This document shows positions 1 to 11,259 of a DNA stretch of 64,000 nucleotides, in pieces. The position numbers and the translations under genes were made by a program. Numbering within the stretch: position 1 is the stretch's first letter; each line of letters opens with the position of its first letter. This DNA comes from Rhodocollybia butyracea. Taxonomy: Eukaryota > Basidiomycota > Agaricomycetes > Agaricales > Omphalotaceae. The notes below the pieces were generated by a model. The model had not been told where the DNA came from. It did no database searches and saw nothing but the letters and a program-made list of their open reading frames with translations. The stretch covers positions 1-64,000 of the forward strand of contig JADNRY010000012.1 in the NCBI GenBank assembly GCA_015501585.1, in the 5' to 3' direction.

Positions 1-236
1 TAAGGGTGTTACAGGTGCCGATTTATCCTTCAACATTGCTCGGTCCCAATGGAAAGACCTGTCCCAAGCGCCGCTTGAATGTAGTTCAATTTAACAGCAT
101 GTTTGGATGAAATAGAGAGAGATTAATACGTACTGACACTGCCAACCATACAAAAAACAAGGAGACCTCTGGCTGCTTTATTTTGTGGGTACAAAATCCA
201 GGCTCTCCAACACACTACACCATCACTTAGGAGAAA

Positions 237-530
237 CTAGGTAGGTTCAAGGTAGATTGAAGGTAGATCATATGAGAAACGGTTCAAAATATCACAGTAT
301 ACTATTGTATTCACATTAATTCCAGTGAATATAGTAACGCAGATGAATTGCGTTCCAGGTGCAACAGGTGGCAGCGGAGGTTCGCCAAGGTTTTTGATCG
401 TAGCGATGAATTTTAGGAGGTAGACAATTTCAGACACACAGTCTCCAATGTACATGCAAAAAATGACAACAAGGAGTACCGGACGAGATTTTGACACAGT
501 TATGTCTCGCATTCTGCAACATGGAATTAA
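237..530 (-). pseudogene. Possible exon of a multi-pass membrane protein
   Basis: A short open stretch on the minus strand encodes two hydrophobic segments (around SRPVLLVVIFCMYIGDC and FICVTIFTGI) separated by a proline-rich loop. A possible 3' splice site (ttgcag) lies just upstream of the ATG. The layout resembles a middle exon of the fungal 7-TM-like DUF6533/DUF6534 proteins, and an intact DUF6534 gene lies at the other end of the window. I could not connect flanking exons, so this is either one exon of a gene I cannot assemble or a relic. The assignment is weak. Confidence 0.22.
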
Positions 531-1895
531 TAGACTCGGAATCTAAGATCATGTGGACACCACTAACATGAGTGTGTACATTGTAAGAAACACCAGTGAT
601 GTATTGATACCTAAGAGTGAGGCATATCAGTGAAAAAAATCATCGGAACCGTAGGCTTATGGACATCCAGCGTACCCATACACCTACTCCGAATGCGGTT
701 TCAATAATATTTTCCTGAAGCAATGTTATGTCCACAGGGCTTATAACAACTTGGGATGACATGACTGAAGAGAACAGTGGTGGAGGGAGAAAAGAACCGA
801 AAGACTGACTTTATACTACATGAACTTCCTGCATGGCTATTCAGATATAAATATACTCTAGTAGTCCTGTGGTAAACTCGTAACTTCTGAATCCTGATCC
901 CTGCCCCAGTACCCAGCACTGAGCCCTGGGAGCCAAAAGATCTCAACTCAATGATCCCAGTAAGAAAGACCATAGGCGGCCAATGCGGTACAGTAAGTAA
1001 TCCAGCTCAAACCCAGGTATTAAAACTGTTGCATGATGTAAGCACCACTTGCTGTTGAAGACGGTGAAACTTGGAGAAGTAATACATAGGCCCGGGTTTT
1101 TCAGGGCCAGTGTAGTAGCATGTCAGGCCTGCCATACCAACACTGGCAGCTGACCCAAGTTATTTAAATCTGAGTAAAACCCAGGGGCCAGAGCCATTGG
1201 AGCGCAAGCCTTATTACTTTGAGGCTGAGGGCTCAAGTGAGCACTGTTTAGCAACAGTACTGGAGATTAAATCAATCCAAGAAGAAACAGATTGTTCTAG
1301 GTTCAAGCCAGATGGACCGGGATATATAGTACCTCATCATTTCTAGATATTATACCGCTTCTCCTCGATTCTTATTCTGGGCCCCACCCCGACTGACTTT
1401 ACCTATAAAAAGCAATATGATACTGCATTTCACGCTACTCTATTAGTACATGCTAGTACACATTTGAGAAAACCCAGTCCAGATGAGGCTACTAGGAGGC
1501 TTGAGCATACCAGCCCCAATATCAATCAGTGACTGATTATTGGCAGGTGACATTGAGGCCAGACAGTCTGTTCAAACAGCACCGACGCAGAGAAGGTAAC
1601 AGACTTGCCTTACTGAGATCCGAAGCATAGAATGATAACCTGATGAAAACTCTGCCAAGATCTTTCGATCAAAATCATTGAACATACTTGGTTGATTTTC
1701 GTCGTTGTTGGGCATTGTTCGCAAGATTGTTCGTACGAGTCAGCTTCATCGTCTTCTTCACCGTGAGGAAAATAGGCTGTAATAGCCGATACTATTGGTG
1801 GCCGTTTAGCAATAAAGTTGCAACCTGTAGAGTGAGGATGTTCTCATTCAGAAGCATCTTCCCTAAGACTGCAATAATACGGGAGGCCAGGCTAC
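531..1895. other. No supportable gene
   Basis: Both strands are broken by stops. No exon chain, RNA gene or repeat could be supported. Confidence 0.4.
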
Positions 1896-2230
1896 CGATA
1901 AGGAATTACAGCCATCTCGGGCTGCTCTAAGATGAAGGGCCGGAAATGCTCGGGGAAGAACCGTTGGGAATAGATAGTTTGATCAATGTAGGCTTGTCTA
2001 TCGAAATGAATTCAGAAATCCAGCGATGCCGGAGCAACTTTCGATGAACCCCAGGTGTTGATGCACTTCATATCTAAATTATACAGATCATGGCGCTCTC
2101 GGGAAATATCAAGCGTAGGAATGAGATCTGACCATTGTCGGTTGACGCCACGAAAGATGGAAAGAGGGCCGAGTGGAAGCGGGTCCACAATCTTGAGCAG
2201 AATTTGGGTGGGAAACCTTTCGAGCTCCAT
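1896..2230 (-). CDS. F-box protein, partial gene model
   Basis: The minus-strand exon 2230-2050 starts at an ATG (MELERFPTQILLKIVDPLPL) and continues with GPLSIFRGVNRQWSDLIP. This is a classic F-box: a leucine/proline-rich first helix, then the V-N-(R)-x-W core. Removing a 57-nt intron (gttcat...acaag, 2049-1993) keeps the frame and adds AYIDQTIYSQRFFPEHFRPFILEQP (1992-1896), matching the segment that follows the F-box in many agaric F-box proteins. The frame then meets a stop after PYR; a further intron may begin there (ggtagcc), but I could not follow it. F-box proteins recruit substrates to SCF ubiquitin ligases through Skp1. The target is unknown. It may be a short or decaying member of the large agaric F-box family. 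Confidence 0.55.
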
Positions 2231-2657
2231 TGGATCAGGAGCCTGAGAGTAAGAAGGAAAAACAAAGACAAGATGGACGCTGTTTTTCAAGTTGTGTTGC
2301 TACTTTTCACATACTCATCCACGAACATATAAAAGGCTGGTCAAGAGCATGTAGGTCCAAACCACTCTAGTGGTTCTCGAATTTGGTCAGATTGATCTGG
2401 GCGGGGACGTTCATACTAGAGAAATCCGTGCTGTGTTGCTGGAAAGGAACGCGGACCGAACACGTCAAAACTATCCCGTCGCTCAGCGCCTTGACAGGAA
2501 TATCTGTGTTCATCATGTGCTTCATTGAAAGCCTTGCTTGATCAACAAGCTACATGCCACAGCACTATCTCCACGTCATCAATCTCTGCCCGTCTTCCAC
2601 CAATCGATTTCCTAACCAACATCCAGAGTCCTTTCCATAGCCTGGGCTCACACCGTC

Positions 2658-3333
2658 ATGGCCGAAGCTGCAGGCCTTGCGGGCCTCGGCGCAGCGACAA
2701 CCCTTGCGGCCAAATGGATTGGACCAACATCCTTCACTGCTCGGCACGAAGAGAACCATAGGAAAAGTTCAGACAGTCTTCAGCAGCATATCACTCATTG
2801 GTACAAGGATATTCCGGATTTGGAGGTCGAATCAGATGAAGAGAGAGAGTTTCAGAGGCTTCAGAATGAGTACGTGGTACGCTCAATGTCTCCAATGATA
2901 ACCGATGTTTTCCTCATCGCAGGCACGAGAAAACGAAAATTCGTACCATGAGAGTATTCAAGATTACAGGAAGACCTCTGTGTTCAAGCTTGTTGAAAAG
3001 ATCAGAATGCGACATAGGGTACGAGAATCAAAGCGGGAGGCGCTTCGGTCAGTTCATAGTACGGAGGTTCTTGTAAATGTACGTTCACGGTACATGCATC
3101 CGTACTTGACGATAGCACAAGTAAACTCATTGAGATATCTTCAGAAAGTTTCTGATAGGTCCCGGGCGGGCTCGAGAGCATCTAGCAGAGCCACATCAGA
3201 AGCCTCTATGGAGTCCCAGTCCATGATAGCAGATAGGGATTCTCCACCCGAGGTGAATACGCAGGAGGAGAGTATATCGGAGTGGCGGGAAAACCTACCC
3301 TCGCTCGGAAGAAACCAACCAGGCACCAGATGA
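2658..3333 (+). CDS. Hypothetical protein, polar and charged, upstream of the bHLH segment
   Basis: The ATG at 2658 opens MAEAAGLAGLGAATTLAAKWIG, an alanine/glycine-rich N-terminus, followed by a charged region (VESDEEREFQRLQNE). An intron near 2871-2922 (ending cgcag) leads to a long charged frame, ENSYHESIQDYRKTSVFK, then a serine/arginine/alanine-rich stretch (SRAGSRASSRATSEASMES). It stops with TGA at 3331-3333. The canonical donor (gtacgt) gives a different phase from the frame that looks coding, so the splice or a frameshift is unresolved. Its stop overlaps the ATG of the bHLH segment (ATGA at 3330). The two may be one gene whose frame is now broken. Function unknown. Confidence 0.4.
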
Positions 3334-3718
3334 GATCAGACGCAGTGGCGGAAGAGCGACGTCGGCGTGATGAACTTCGAGACCACTATGCTAAACTCAA
3401 AGACGTGCTGCGCACAAAAAATATACGAAACTTTCATTACTCGATCGAGGTATATCTTTCTGCTGAATACAATCGCACTAATGGTCTAACATCCTGCTTT
3501 GTTCGGCAGCTGCAGCTCACATAATTGAGTCGGAAGCTGCAAACCGAGCCCTAGAGGACCGTATCTCTGCTCAACATCGTCATGCTGAAGAACTTCGTCA
3601 TGCAAATGAACAGATGATGCAGATGTTGGACAACAGAGGTGGTCGCGATGGTATTGACAATGTCGTGGGTAGTAGCAGCGATCAGACTCGAGTAGGAGAA
3701 AATATGGACTGTAGTTAG
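3330..3718 (+). CDS. Basic helix-loop-helix domain protein, frame imperfect
   Basis: From the ATG at 3330 the frame gives SDAVAEERRRRDELRDHYAKLKDVL, the basic region and first helix of a bHLH transcription factor, with the E-x-x-R-R contact pattern. After an intron (about 3450-3511) the sequence continues as AAHIIESEAANRALEDRISAQ and ends EELRHANEQMMQML...CS, stop 3716-3718. This is helix 2 running into a leucine/glutamine-rich coiled coil. The obvious GT...cag junction does not keep phase. A join using the later acceptor at TTGAG does, at the cost of the first residues of helix 2. Proteins of this family dimerise and bind E-box DNA in the nucleus. The loop is unusual (LRTKNIRNFHYSIE), so this could be a decayed copy. 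Confidence 0.5.
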
Positions 3719-4012
3719 TCAGTATTTCAGTGTTTACTTTGAGGTTTTAATCGAGGGCTCTCGGCCTTGGACGGCCTCGAGCAAGTTTCTCGAGTGAGTT
3801 TATCCTTACGTGCGGATGTACAACCTTGTCTAATAACAGTAGATGTCCCACCAGTGGCAGCAGCCTACCAAGTATGCTGAAGAAATTGTAGACATACTTA
3901 CTATAGACTCTAGCCGACGCTCTATTCAGAAATCGCTGGCTTCTTGTGGTTTGTATTGATCTGTCGTCTGGAGGACATTCGAGTGTTCGTCCGACATATA
4001 GTCTCCACCATC

Positions 4013-4910
4013 GTTTGCTCGAAGATATTAGCAGTACGACTGGAGAAGTTGATAGACTGATGATATTCATCGACATCTGGCCATAGCTAGGACTGGGAAG
4101 TCACTGGTCATTAATCATTTCTTCTCCTGGGCGCCCAGCGCCAGCATTGACGTGAACGTCGTGCCTTCGTGCTGGAATCTTGAAGTTTTTTCTAGTCACC
4201 CAGGCACCTGTGGATTTCCCAGCGCAACTGGGTCTAACCCTTCGCTTGATAATTAATCCAGTGTTCAAACGTTCAAAGCCGTTCTTGTTCTTATCACTTT
4301 CACTCACGTTCATGCTCATACCAAAATAAATTCACGCTTTGGCATACTTTTGCATGTACTGAAACAGTGGAACGGCAACGCAACAGGCTCATACTCTCCG
4401 AGCATCTAGTGCCAAAAAGAGTTCAAAAATTAGCGCCCAGCCTTTGAGCGCTTGGGCTTGGACTTTTTTCCTCCCTCGACGCGTCAAATACACGATGCTT
4501 ACTACTTAGCACGCTAATCTCTCGACTACGTGTCCAATCAATCATTGTTGGTCTAAAGGTGTGTTAGAGCAGCAGTGGTTCTGTGGTCAAAGCAGCTCAG
4601 CTAATAGTCGTCTGTCCTTGCCTTATCGATATCACGAAGTTACGAACCGGGAATCTTACGAGTGACAAGGACAAGTTGGGCTTCTTCTACTCGACCAATT
4701 TGTACTCATGCTCCAAACAGTCCCCGATCGAGTAGCAATCGTCTTGAAGCTTACGCCAACCTGGACAGTGACAGTATGCTTTCTTCTTTCGAGCTAGAAT
4801 AGTAATAACGGTGGCAATTTTGCCTCACTGCCCGAGTACTATTCACTATACATCTGTTCTATGGTGGAATATTTGGCACGTTGGCCTTGGTTGGGCTCGG
4901 AGCGTTTGAG
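4013..4910 (+). repeat. Diverged duplicated block, copy 1
   Basis: Several stretches recur in the same order about 1.48 kb downstream: the ctcgaagat..ttagcagt..gactggag motif, the cttctactcgaccaatttgtac stretch, and a better-conserved segment at about 4780-4910 (gcctcactgcccgagtactattc). No gene is supported inside it. Confidence 0.5.
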
Positions 4911-5501
4911 GGTGTTTACAATGGCATTTGGGAATCGATCCAAGGAGGAGAGTGGTGATGTGTATGATTCTTTGGATGATATCGAGAGGAGTGGTATGAT
5001 GGTTGTGGTATCTTGGTTTAATGCAAAGTGATGTGTCGATTTGCATGGAGCACATAGTGTCGGACAGTTTCTGGTACCAAACATGATAGTTTTTGCCATT
5101 ATACCGCTTTCTCTTTTTACAATTGTTTACTTACCAAGTGGGTTTACATAACTTGTCCATATGTTTCGTAGCATACACAGTGGGATAGATAGAGTCTGCA
5201 GCTACATTTACTCTGCCCACCTCATCAATGTCTTACCAGGAAGTTGATGATCACAAGCCCAACGGTATATACGTTTGGCTGTGCAGTCCTGACAATTCTT
5301 ACCTCGCCTTTGTTAAGGGTTCGACGTCTCGACCGTCATACAATGCCCTATCCTCCAAACTCCGGGAGCCTTCTCTACTGCTCAATATAAGTTTGCCTGC
5401 TCCATTGAGGTGTATGCGACGATGGAGACTGGGCCTTGGTCAGGTTTTTGACAGAACGTGGTGATATGATCGCACTAGGAGAGATGTGTAATGTTCTACG
5501 G

Positions 5502-6385
5502 TTGTTTACTCGAAGATCTTAGCAGTCCGACTGGAGTTCATACTAGATCTTGACTAGATCTCAGCGGCGAAGATGATCCACGGGATTTATTCAAAATTTC
5601 TCTTTTGGTGGACGTTGTCATGAACCTTCGCTCTGAATATCAAACTTTGAAGCCTTTTTTTCAAACCGTCACTTGCGGATTTTTCAGCCAGACAATTTCT
5701 CAATAGTTTTCGTTGCTGGTGTTCCTAGACAGAGGCGGAATATTGGCGCCCAACTTTTCAGCGCTTGAGAGGCTACTCTTTTCTTTCTTGTTCTATCACT
5801 ACGTGCCAAATTTTTCTCGCATACCTCCGTTGGATACTGGTTAAAATCTCACAGAGCGACAGGGAAAGTGCGTTAATTTTCTTCTACTCAATTATTTGTA
5901 CTTATGCTTCAAACAGTTCTGGAGTACCAATAATTTTGACGCTTGCAAAGTGAACATTCGGACTATAATCGATATAATTTCCTCCTCATAAAATACTCCA
6001 TTGGATACCCAATCTCGACGTCCACGTCAATGCGTATCAACATCAGATCCTGGTTCAACTGGTTGTCGTTGTTTTAACGTTTAAACCTCTTCCCTTCTCG
6101 AGCGTCTGGGCTTGAGCTCGACGAGCTGAAAAAAGTTCTGTCTTCATTGTCCCTACTCGAACCGCTGTGCCTCCAAATCATCTTCCAGCTTTGTCCAGAT
6201 GATTTATCATCTACTCCTCCCTCATCCCAGCCCGAGACTCAGGATGCCACGGCCTCTTTCCCTCTTTCGAGCCAGAAGAATCGTAAAAACGGTGGCAGTT
6301 TTGCTTCACTGCCCGAGCACTATTCACTATATATCTGTCCTATGGTGGAATCCTTGGCACGTTGGCCTTCGGCGGGCTCGGGCGG
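5502..6385 (+). repeat. Diverged duplicated block, copy 2
   Basis: This is the partner of the 4013-4910 block. The best-matching part is 6250-6385 (gcttcactgcccgagcactattc, then tatggtggaatccttggcacg). Short open frames cross it (for example 6147-6626), but none shows a recognisable domain. Confidence 0.5.
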
Positions 6386-6899
6386 GCTCGAGACAGGATC
6401 CTCAGTCTGTTCAGCAAACCCGCTTCTCTCCAAATCTAAATCCATACTTCCCGTTCGGAATAACCTCTCAGATCTCAGACTCTACCATCCTCCCGATTCC
6501 AAGCTGGACCCGCTTTCTACCCGCCATCCACCGCTTGTTCGCTGTAATCGCATAGGTCCACACTGTCGTCGCCAATATCACCTCGTAGCTTCGCAGCTAC
6601 ATGAACGTCCATGGAATCCTTCGTGATCTCATCGTTGGACGCTCACTCGTCGTTTTTGGATCTGATTCCACTGTTACGATACCTGGCGATACAACTCGAC
6701 TGAGAATAGCGCGGTTCTCATGTACAAGCTCTTCGCACCGTGTAACGCCTCACCGGGCTTGTCCTAGATCCTGTTTGGGTTCATCGACATCCGGTAACGC
6801 CAGCTCGTTGCTCTACTACGCCAATTCTTCTGAATTTGTGAAGCTACGTTGGTCATGTAGACCTCTTCAAAATGATGTTATTGTGCTGCGATAGGCTGG

Positions 6900-7690
6900 G
6901 ACGGCTTGTTTTCCGGATTCGATGAAGGATGGATGCTCTCTTTTGCAACGCGCCTGTTTGTTCGATAACACGTTGGAGAACTGGGATGTTGGGGTTTTGT
7001 ATACGATTATCGTGGTATTATCGTGTTTGAAAGAGCAGCGGGTTAGATACACGGAATGATTTTCTGGCAAGGTGCGTTTCCATGTACCGCGTCTGTGTGT
7101 TTATAATGACTGACTTTTCTTTCTTAGGATATGTTGGCCAGCCGTGGCACGGAATTCTTGACACGACACTCATACCTCGCCTCACTCTATATTCCATATG
7201 TGTCATCGACTCGAGAATTACGCCGCCATAATCTCCGGTTCATACGACCATGTCCATACTCTCGCCGTACTCTCGCCGAACACCCGACGCGCCAAGGCCA
7301 CCGTACTTCTTCCCCTGCCGTCATGCCATGAGATCACACCGTCGACGTTTCAACTCTGATTTTGCCCCCATCCCGAACGCTGTTGCTCAGCTTTCTATCG
7401 ACGATATTTCTTGGTACATTACTGTCGCTACCACCACCACTCGTCATCCCATCGCCGGCCAGCTACATAACAGCTTCTTCTGAACCGACTAATTCCCGAC
7501 GCTCCCTATGGAGTAGGCTTGGTCTCCCCCGTCGGACGGCATACTGACGCTGCATGAGGTGTTTGCTGTGGATTGGAAAGAATAGTTACCGGATGTCGGG
7601 CCTTCTGTGCTCACTGATTCTGATGCGCACGATCATATGGCGAGCTGAGAGAAGTACACGCTGGAGGCAAGACTTGCGAATGTTTTTGTG
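6900..7690 (+). repeat. Segmental duplication upstream region, copy 1
   Basis: This stretch is repeated in order at 11260-12170 and more weakly at 12190-12520. Shared landmarks are a gtatacgattatcgtgg / gtatgcgattattgtgg segment, ttcttaggatatgttgg / ttcttaggatatgttag, tctccggttcatacgacc, and ctgttgctcagctttctatc. Fragments such as AAIISGSYDHV recall WD repeats, but no continuous frame survives in either copy. It lies just upstream of a secreted-protein gene, as copy 2 does. Confidence 0.5.
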
Positions 7691-7967
7691 TAGTTTATCT
7701 AGTGCCCAATAGCAAAGAATCGACTACGACTACGAGATCCGAAATGCAGGATACGGTACTAGGTAAAACAGAGTCGAGTCCTAGGATTACGTTCAAGGTA
7801 CTTTTGTGGCAGTTTGTGAGATACGTTTCCTGTTAATACGAGCTCTCAATAATGTTCATATCTGCGTAACCAAAACGGCGAAAAAATGTCTTGAAGAGTC
7901 AAGACCTAGTGAATTTCTCCAAAACTTGTCCGAACTTGAGCAGACTTGTAACTTGAGCTCCATTCTA

Positions 7968-8240
7968 AGGGGCGCCCTCGCTCGGCACCATTTCAAAGAT
8001 CCCTGCGCAAAACAGCCTCAAAACTCTCCCAAGCTTGGCGGGAATCAATAGGAACAACAAATCCGAGTAAAAGGCTGTGGAATTGCGGATGATGTGGAAC
8101 AGTTGGACCAGGTTGGAACCTGCGTTTTACTAAGGTCGCTTGTTCAAGTGCCCCCAACTTCTGGAAAGTCGAATCTCTCTGCTGGTCAGAGTAGACACTA
8201 AAATCTTTATTCAACACTGTTCTTTCGAGTTTACATCTCA
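7968..8240 (+). promoter_or_regulatory. Conserved upstream region of secreted-protein paralog 1
   Basis: The segment matches 12564-12800 upstream of paralog 3 (ccatttcaaagatc, cccaagcttggcg, aatcaatagga, gtcgcttgttcaagtgccccc, ctctgctggtcagag). It shows that the duplication included the promoter. No TATA box is evident. Confidence 0.45.
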
Positions 8241-8340
8241 TTCGCCACACAACTTTATCGTTACTGCTTCCTCTCTCGTATACGCCATCATCACAGATCC
8301 CTCCCTCACAAGTTCACTTCTCCCTCTCGCACAACATCAC

Positions 8341-8465
8341 TCCTTCCTAGTGTCATCCTCTCGGACACTTCTTCCCCTCGGACCCTTTTACTCCCTCTCG
8401 TTCTACTCCTCTCTCACACTTCTACTCCTCTCGCACACATCTACTCCCTCTCACACAGCACTGGA
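8341..8465 (+). repeat. Degenerate pyrimidine-rich 15-20 bp repeats before the ATG
   Basis: Units of the form tcctctcggacacttcttcc or cctctctcacacttctact follow one another with lengths 15-20 bp and end at the ATG of paralog 1. They correspond to the regular 20-bp array before paralog 3. Confidence 0.6.
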
Positions 8466-9625
8466 ATGCTCTTCACTATTCCCTACGCTTCCGTCCTTCT
8501 TGTCGCCTCTGTCAGCTGTATCTGGGCAACGCCTATTGCCGTGAGTAATAACCTAGTTTGATTTCAATGCGCTCCAAGGGCCTAATTTCAATATAGGTTA
8601 ATCGGGATATTGGCTCGTTGGAGGCTCGCGGTCTGGGTCTCAATAGCCTGAGTGCTCGGGGTGACGTCCACGCAATACATAGACGAGCCGGTAGGGGTAC
8701 GCCTCACCAGCCTAAGGGTGTCACAGGCTTTACCTTTCTCACTTGGGTACGTCCGACAGAACAGAACAAGCGAGTTGAGGAGAGAAAAAGAGTAGTATCA
8801 CAGGTGAAGGAGTTTCTAAAGGATACTTTGCCCCATGTCCGGGACGCTTTCCCCCGTGCTGAAATTCCCATCGACATCGATATTCCCACTGGAGAAATCG
8901 AGACCTCTTGGATGGCCTTATCTAAACAAGATACCGCCGTTCGTCCAGCGATCGTCGAGTTTGCGTTCATGTTGGGCAACAATCCCCATGTGCGGTATAG
9001 AGGTGTCCTGTCAAACCCAGTGGGAGTAACAGTTCAAGAGGGAGAGGGAGACTCTAGGACGCCAGAGAACCGCGGTATGTTGTACATGGATCGACCCCGG
9101 ACCGCTCCAGGAGAGCGCCTGACCTACGAGTGGCACCGGATTTATCCTGCGGCACCAAATTCACTCATGCCTGGGGGTAAACTTGCGGCGTTGAATCCTG
9201 GGTACGATCCACTGCATACAGGGAATTGGATCACCGATTTTACCTTTACCAAGAAGGTAATTCCTGATAAGCCAACAAAAGATGAGGATATAGCACGGCT
9301 GGCGCAGGCGCTTCTGGCGTACGCGTTGCCCGACCTTGAAGTCTTCGGCCTCACATATGATCCACCGTCAGAAATGGATAGCGCCCATTTACTAGCTATA
9401 AAGGACATCGAATTCACATTCCGGTTGCAAGAAGCGGGGAAGGGAGTGAAATATCAGGGCATCCTGAAAAAACCCATGGGAAAGCTTGGAGGTGCTGGAA
9501 AAGGCGCTGTCGGAAGGTACTGCACTCGAGACTGCGCTACAGGGTTCGAAACTGTACAGGGAAAAACAACGGGTATATCCGAAACCATCGAACAACATAG
9601 GAAAGAAGCGCGTAGCGGGCGCTAA
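8466..9625 (+). CDS. Secreted two-repeat protein, paralog 1
   Basis: Exon 1 (8466-8540) encodes MLFTIPYASVLLVASVSCIWATPIA, a clear signal peptide. A 56-nt intron (gtgagt...atatag) follows, then exon 2 (8597-9625), giving 367 residues. The mature protein has two copies of one unit, about residues 67-195 (VTGFTF...LPHV...VEFAFML...YRGVLSNP...NRGMLY) and 237-320 (ITDFTF...LPDLEVFG...IEFTFRL...YQGILKKP), joined by a linker with YEWHRIYPAAPNSLMPGG. LEARG and HRR sites could be processed. I do not recognise the family. After LKKPMG the frame seems shifted relative to the paralogs: another frame (about 9486-9803) carries the basic C-terminus with KPKRPAGSHPDVNSPKR. It is probably extracellular; role unknown. 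Confidence 0.75.
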
Positions 9626-9989
9626 TTCTCATTCCAACGTCAAGTCACCAGTTGTCGTAGAAGGACAGCATAAAGGAGGAATGCGTGAAGCTGGCGCTGA
9701 CGCTGAATCACAGCGCGACGTCAAGCCTAAGCGTCCAGCTGGATCCCATCCCGATGTCAATTCACCGAAACGCATAGCTCTGGATCCCCGGTCTGCAGTT
9801 TGAATTGTCAAGCCACCAAAGTAGGATGTATAATAGCTGCTATTGCTACGGCGTGTGTCGTTTGAATATTTGGGAATGCAGATATTTTCTAGTGATTATT
9901 TTCTGATCCTTGATAGATTAGTGAGCGGACTGGCAGCCAACATCAAGATATCGAAGACCTGCCAATTTACATCCCTGGCTGGGTTCCAA

Positions 9990-10930
9990 AACGCTTTTGC
10001 CGCCGATTCAACAGCGATCGTCGAGTTTGCGTTCATGTTGGGCAACAACCCCCCACGTGCGATATAGAGGTGTCCTGTCAAACCCCAGTAGGAGTATCAG
10101 TTCGAGAGCCGGAGGGAAACTTCAGGACTTTGGAGAACCGCGGTATATTGTACAAGGAATAATCCGTGAGTGCACCGGGACAGCGCCTGACCTACGAATG
10201 GCACCGAATTTATCCTGCATTACCATACTCGCTGATGCCTGGGGGTAGTCTTGCAGAGTTGAATCCTCGGTATAATCTTATATATACTGGGCGCTATCTG
10301 GATGGTTCCTTCCTTCTTGGCCATTGGATCACAGACTTTATCTTTACTGAGAAGGTAATGTTAGGTTTCTGGGACCGAGCTAAGTAAGCAAAGGAAATAG
10401 CACGCCTGACGCAGATGCTTCTGGCGCACGCGTTGCCCCACGTCGAGGTCTTCGACGTCACGGGCGCTCCATATGAGCCGCCGGCGGATGTCTATGCAGT
10501 GGTGATTCGCCCTACGCATAGGACAGCAGAGACAACGGACGTTGAATTCACATTCCGGTTGAAAGAAGCAACGAAGGCAGGTCCTGGCAGGACGCACTTC
10601 CGAGGTGGAATATACCGATGTGGAATATACAGGCAAACTGGAAAATCCACCGTTTAAAAGCCCACTGCTGGATGAAATTGTACCGAACGGTGTACTGTAC
10701 AGGGGAGAACAACTGGTGTTTTCAATCCACCTATCGAGGAAGGAATGAGGAGCAAAGCTGGATCACCTCATTCCAACGTCGGCGGCAAGCGACAGAGAAC
10801 TGGATCCCCTGGGCCTCATCCCGAGATCAGTGTCAAACGACCGAGAGCTGGATCCCCAACCCGTCCTCCTCATCCCGGTGTCGACGGCCAGGGGGTAAAT
10901 CATCTGGAGCCAAGGCCAAGCCCGAGCCAT
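9990..10930 (+). pseudogene. Secreted two-repeat protein, paralog 2, 5'-truncated relic
   Basis: The segment resumes the paralog 1 gene from the first-unit VEFAFMLGNNP region without any signal peptide or first exon. It is broken by frame changes (for example an extra base in aacaacccccc near 10045) and stops. Still readable are LTYEWHRIYPALPYSLMPGGS, a damaged ITDFIFTEK, the LPHVEVF unit, VEFTFRLKEA and VEYTGKLENPP. It ends in a basic tail (KRQRTGSPGPHPEISVKRPR) in another frame, which helps show that the ancestral gene had this C-terminus. It directly follows the 3' region of paralog 1, so it arose in the same tandem duplication. Confidence 0.7.
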
Positions 10931-11259
10931 GAGAGTGATGTTATGTACAGGATATATGGTAGTTGCTACTTGTGTTCCTGTGTTGAAGTAAAAGATATCA
11001 GTCGTTTGAAGATTTTTTTTAGTGAGCGGACCAGCGGCGGACCGAGATACGTTGTTTACCAACTCTCATGAACTACATAATGCAAACAACGACAGTCATC
11101 GTTTTTCATTCTTCAGCTAACCTTCTGCATATCTCGTTGATATCCAAAACGCCTTGTCTCCCGAGTGATGTGGTATCCTTTCCGAATCGGAATTCTGCGA
11201 AACGGGTGCTTTTGAGCATTCTTGTTTGCCCTCAAATCTCAACAAACTTTATGCAGACT

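Noticed and set aside
701..973. 90-codon minus-strand frame
   Set aside because: No domain, splice context or hydrophobic pattern consistent with a gene.
6147..7331. Possible gene with WD-like fragments (AAIISGSYDHV) and SLVVFGSDSTVTIPGD
   Set aside because: No continuous frame or plausible splice chain. The fragments are too short to support a WD-repeat gene.
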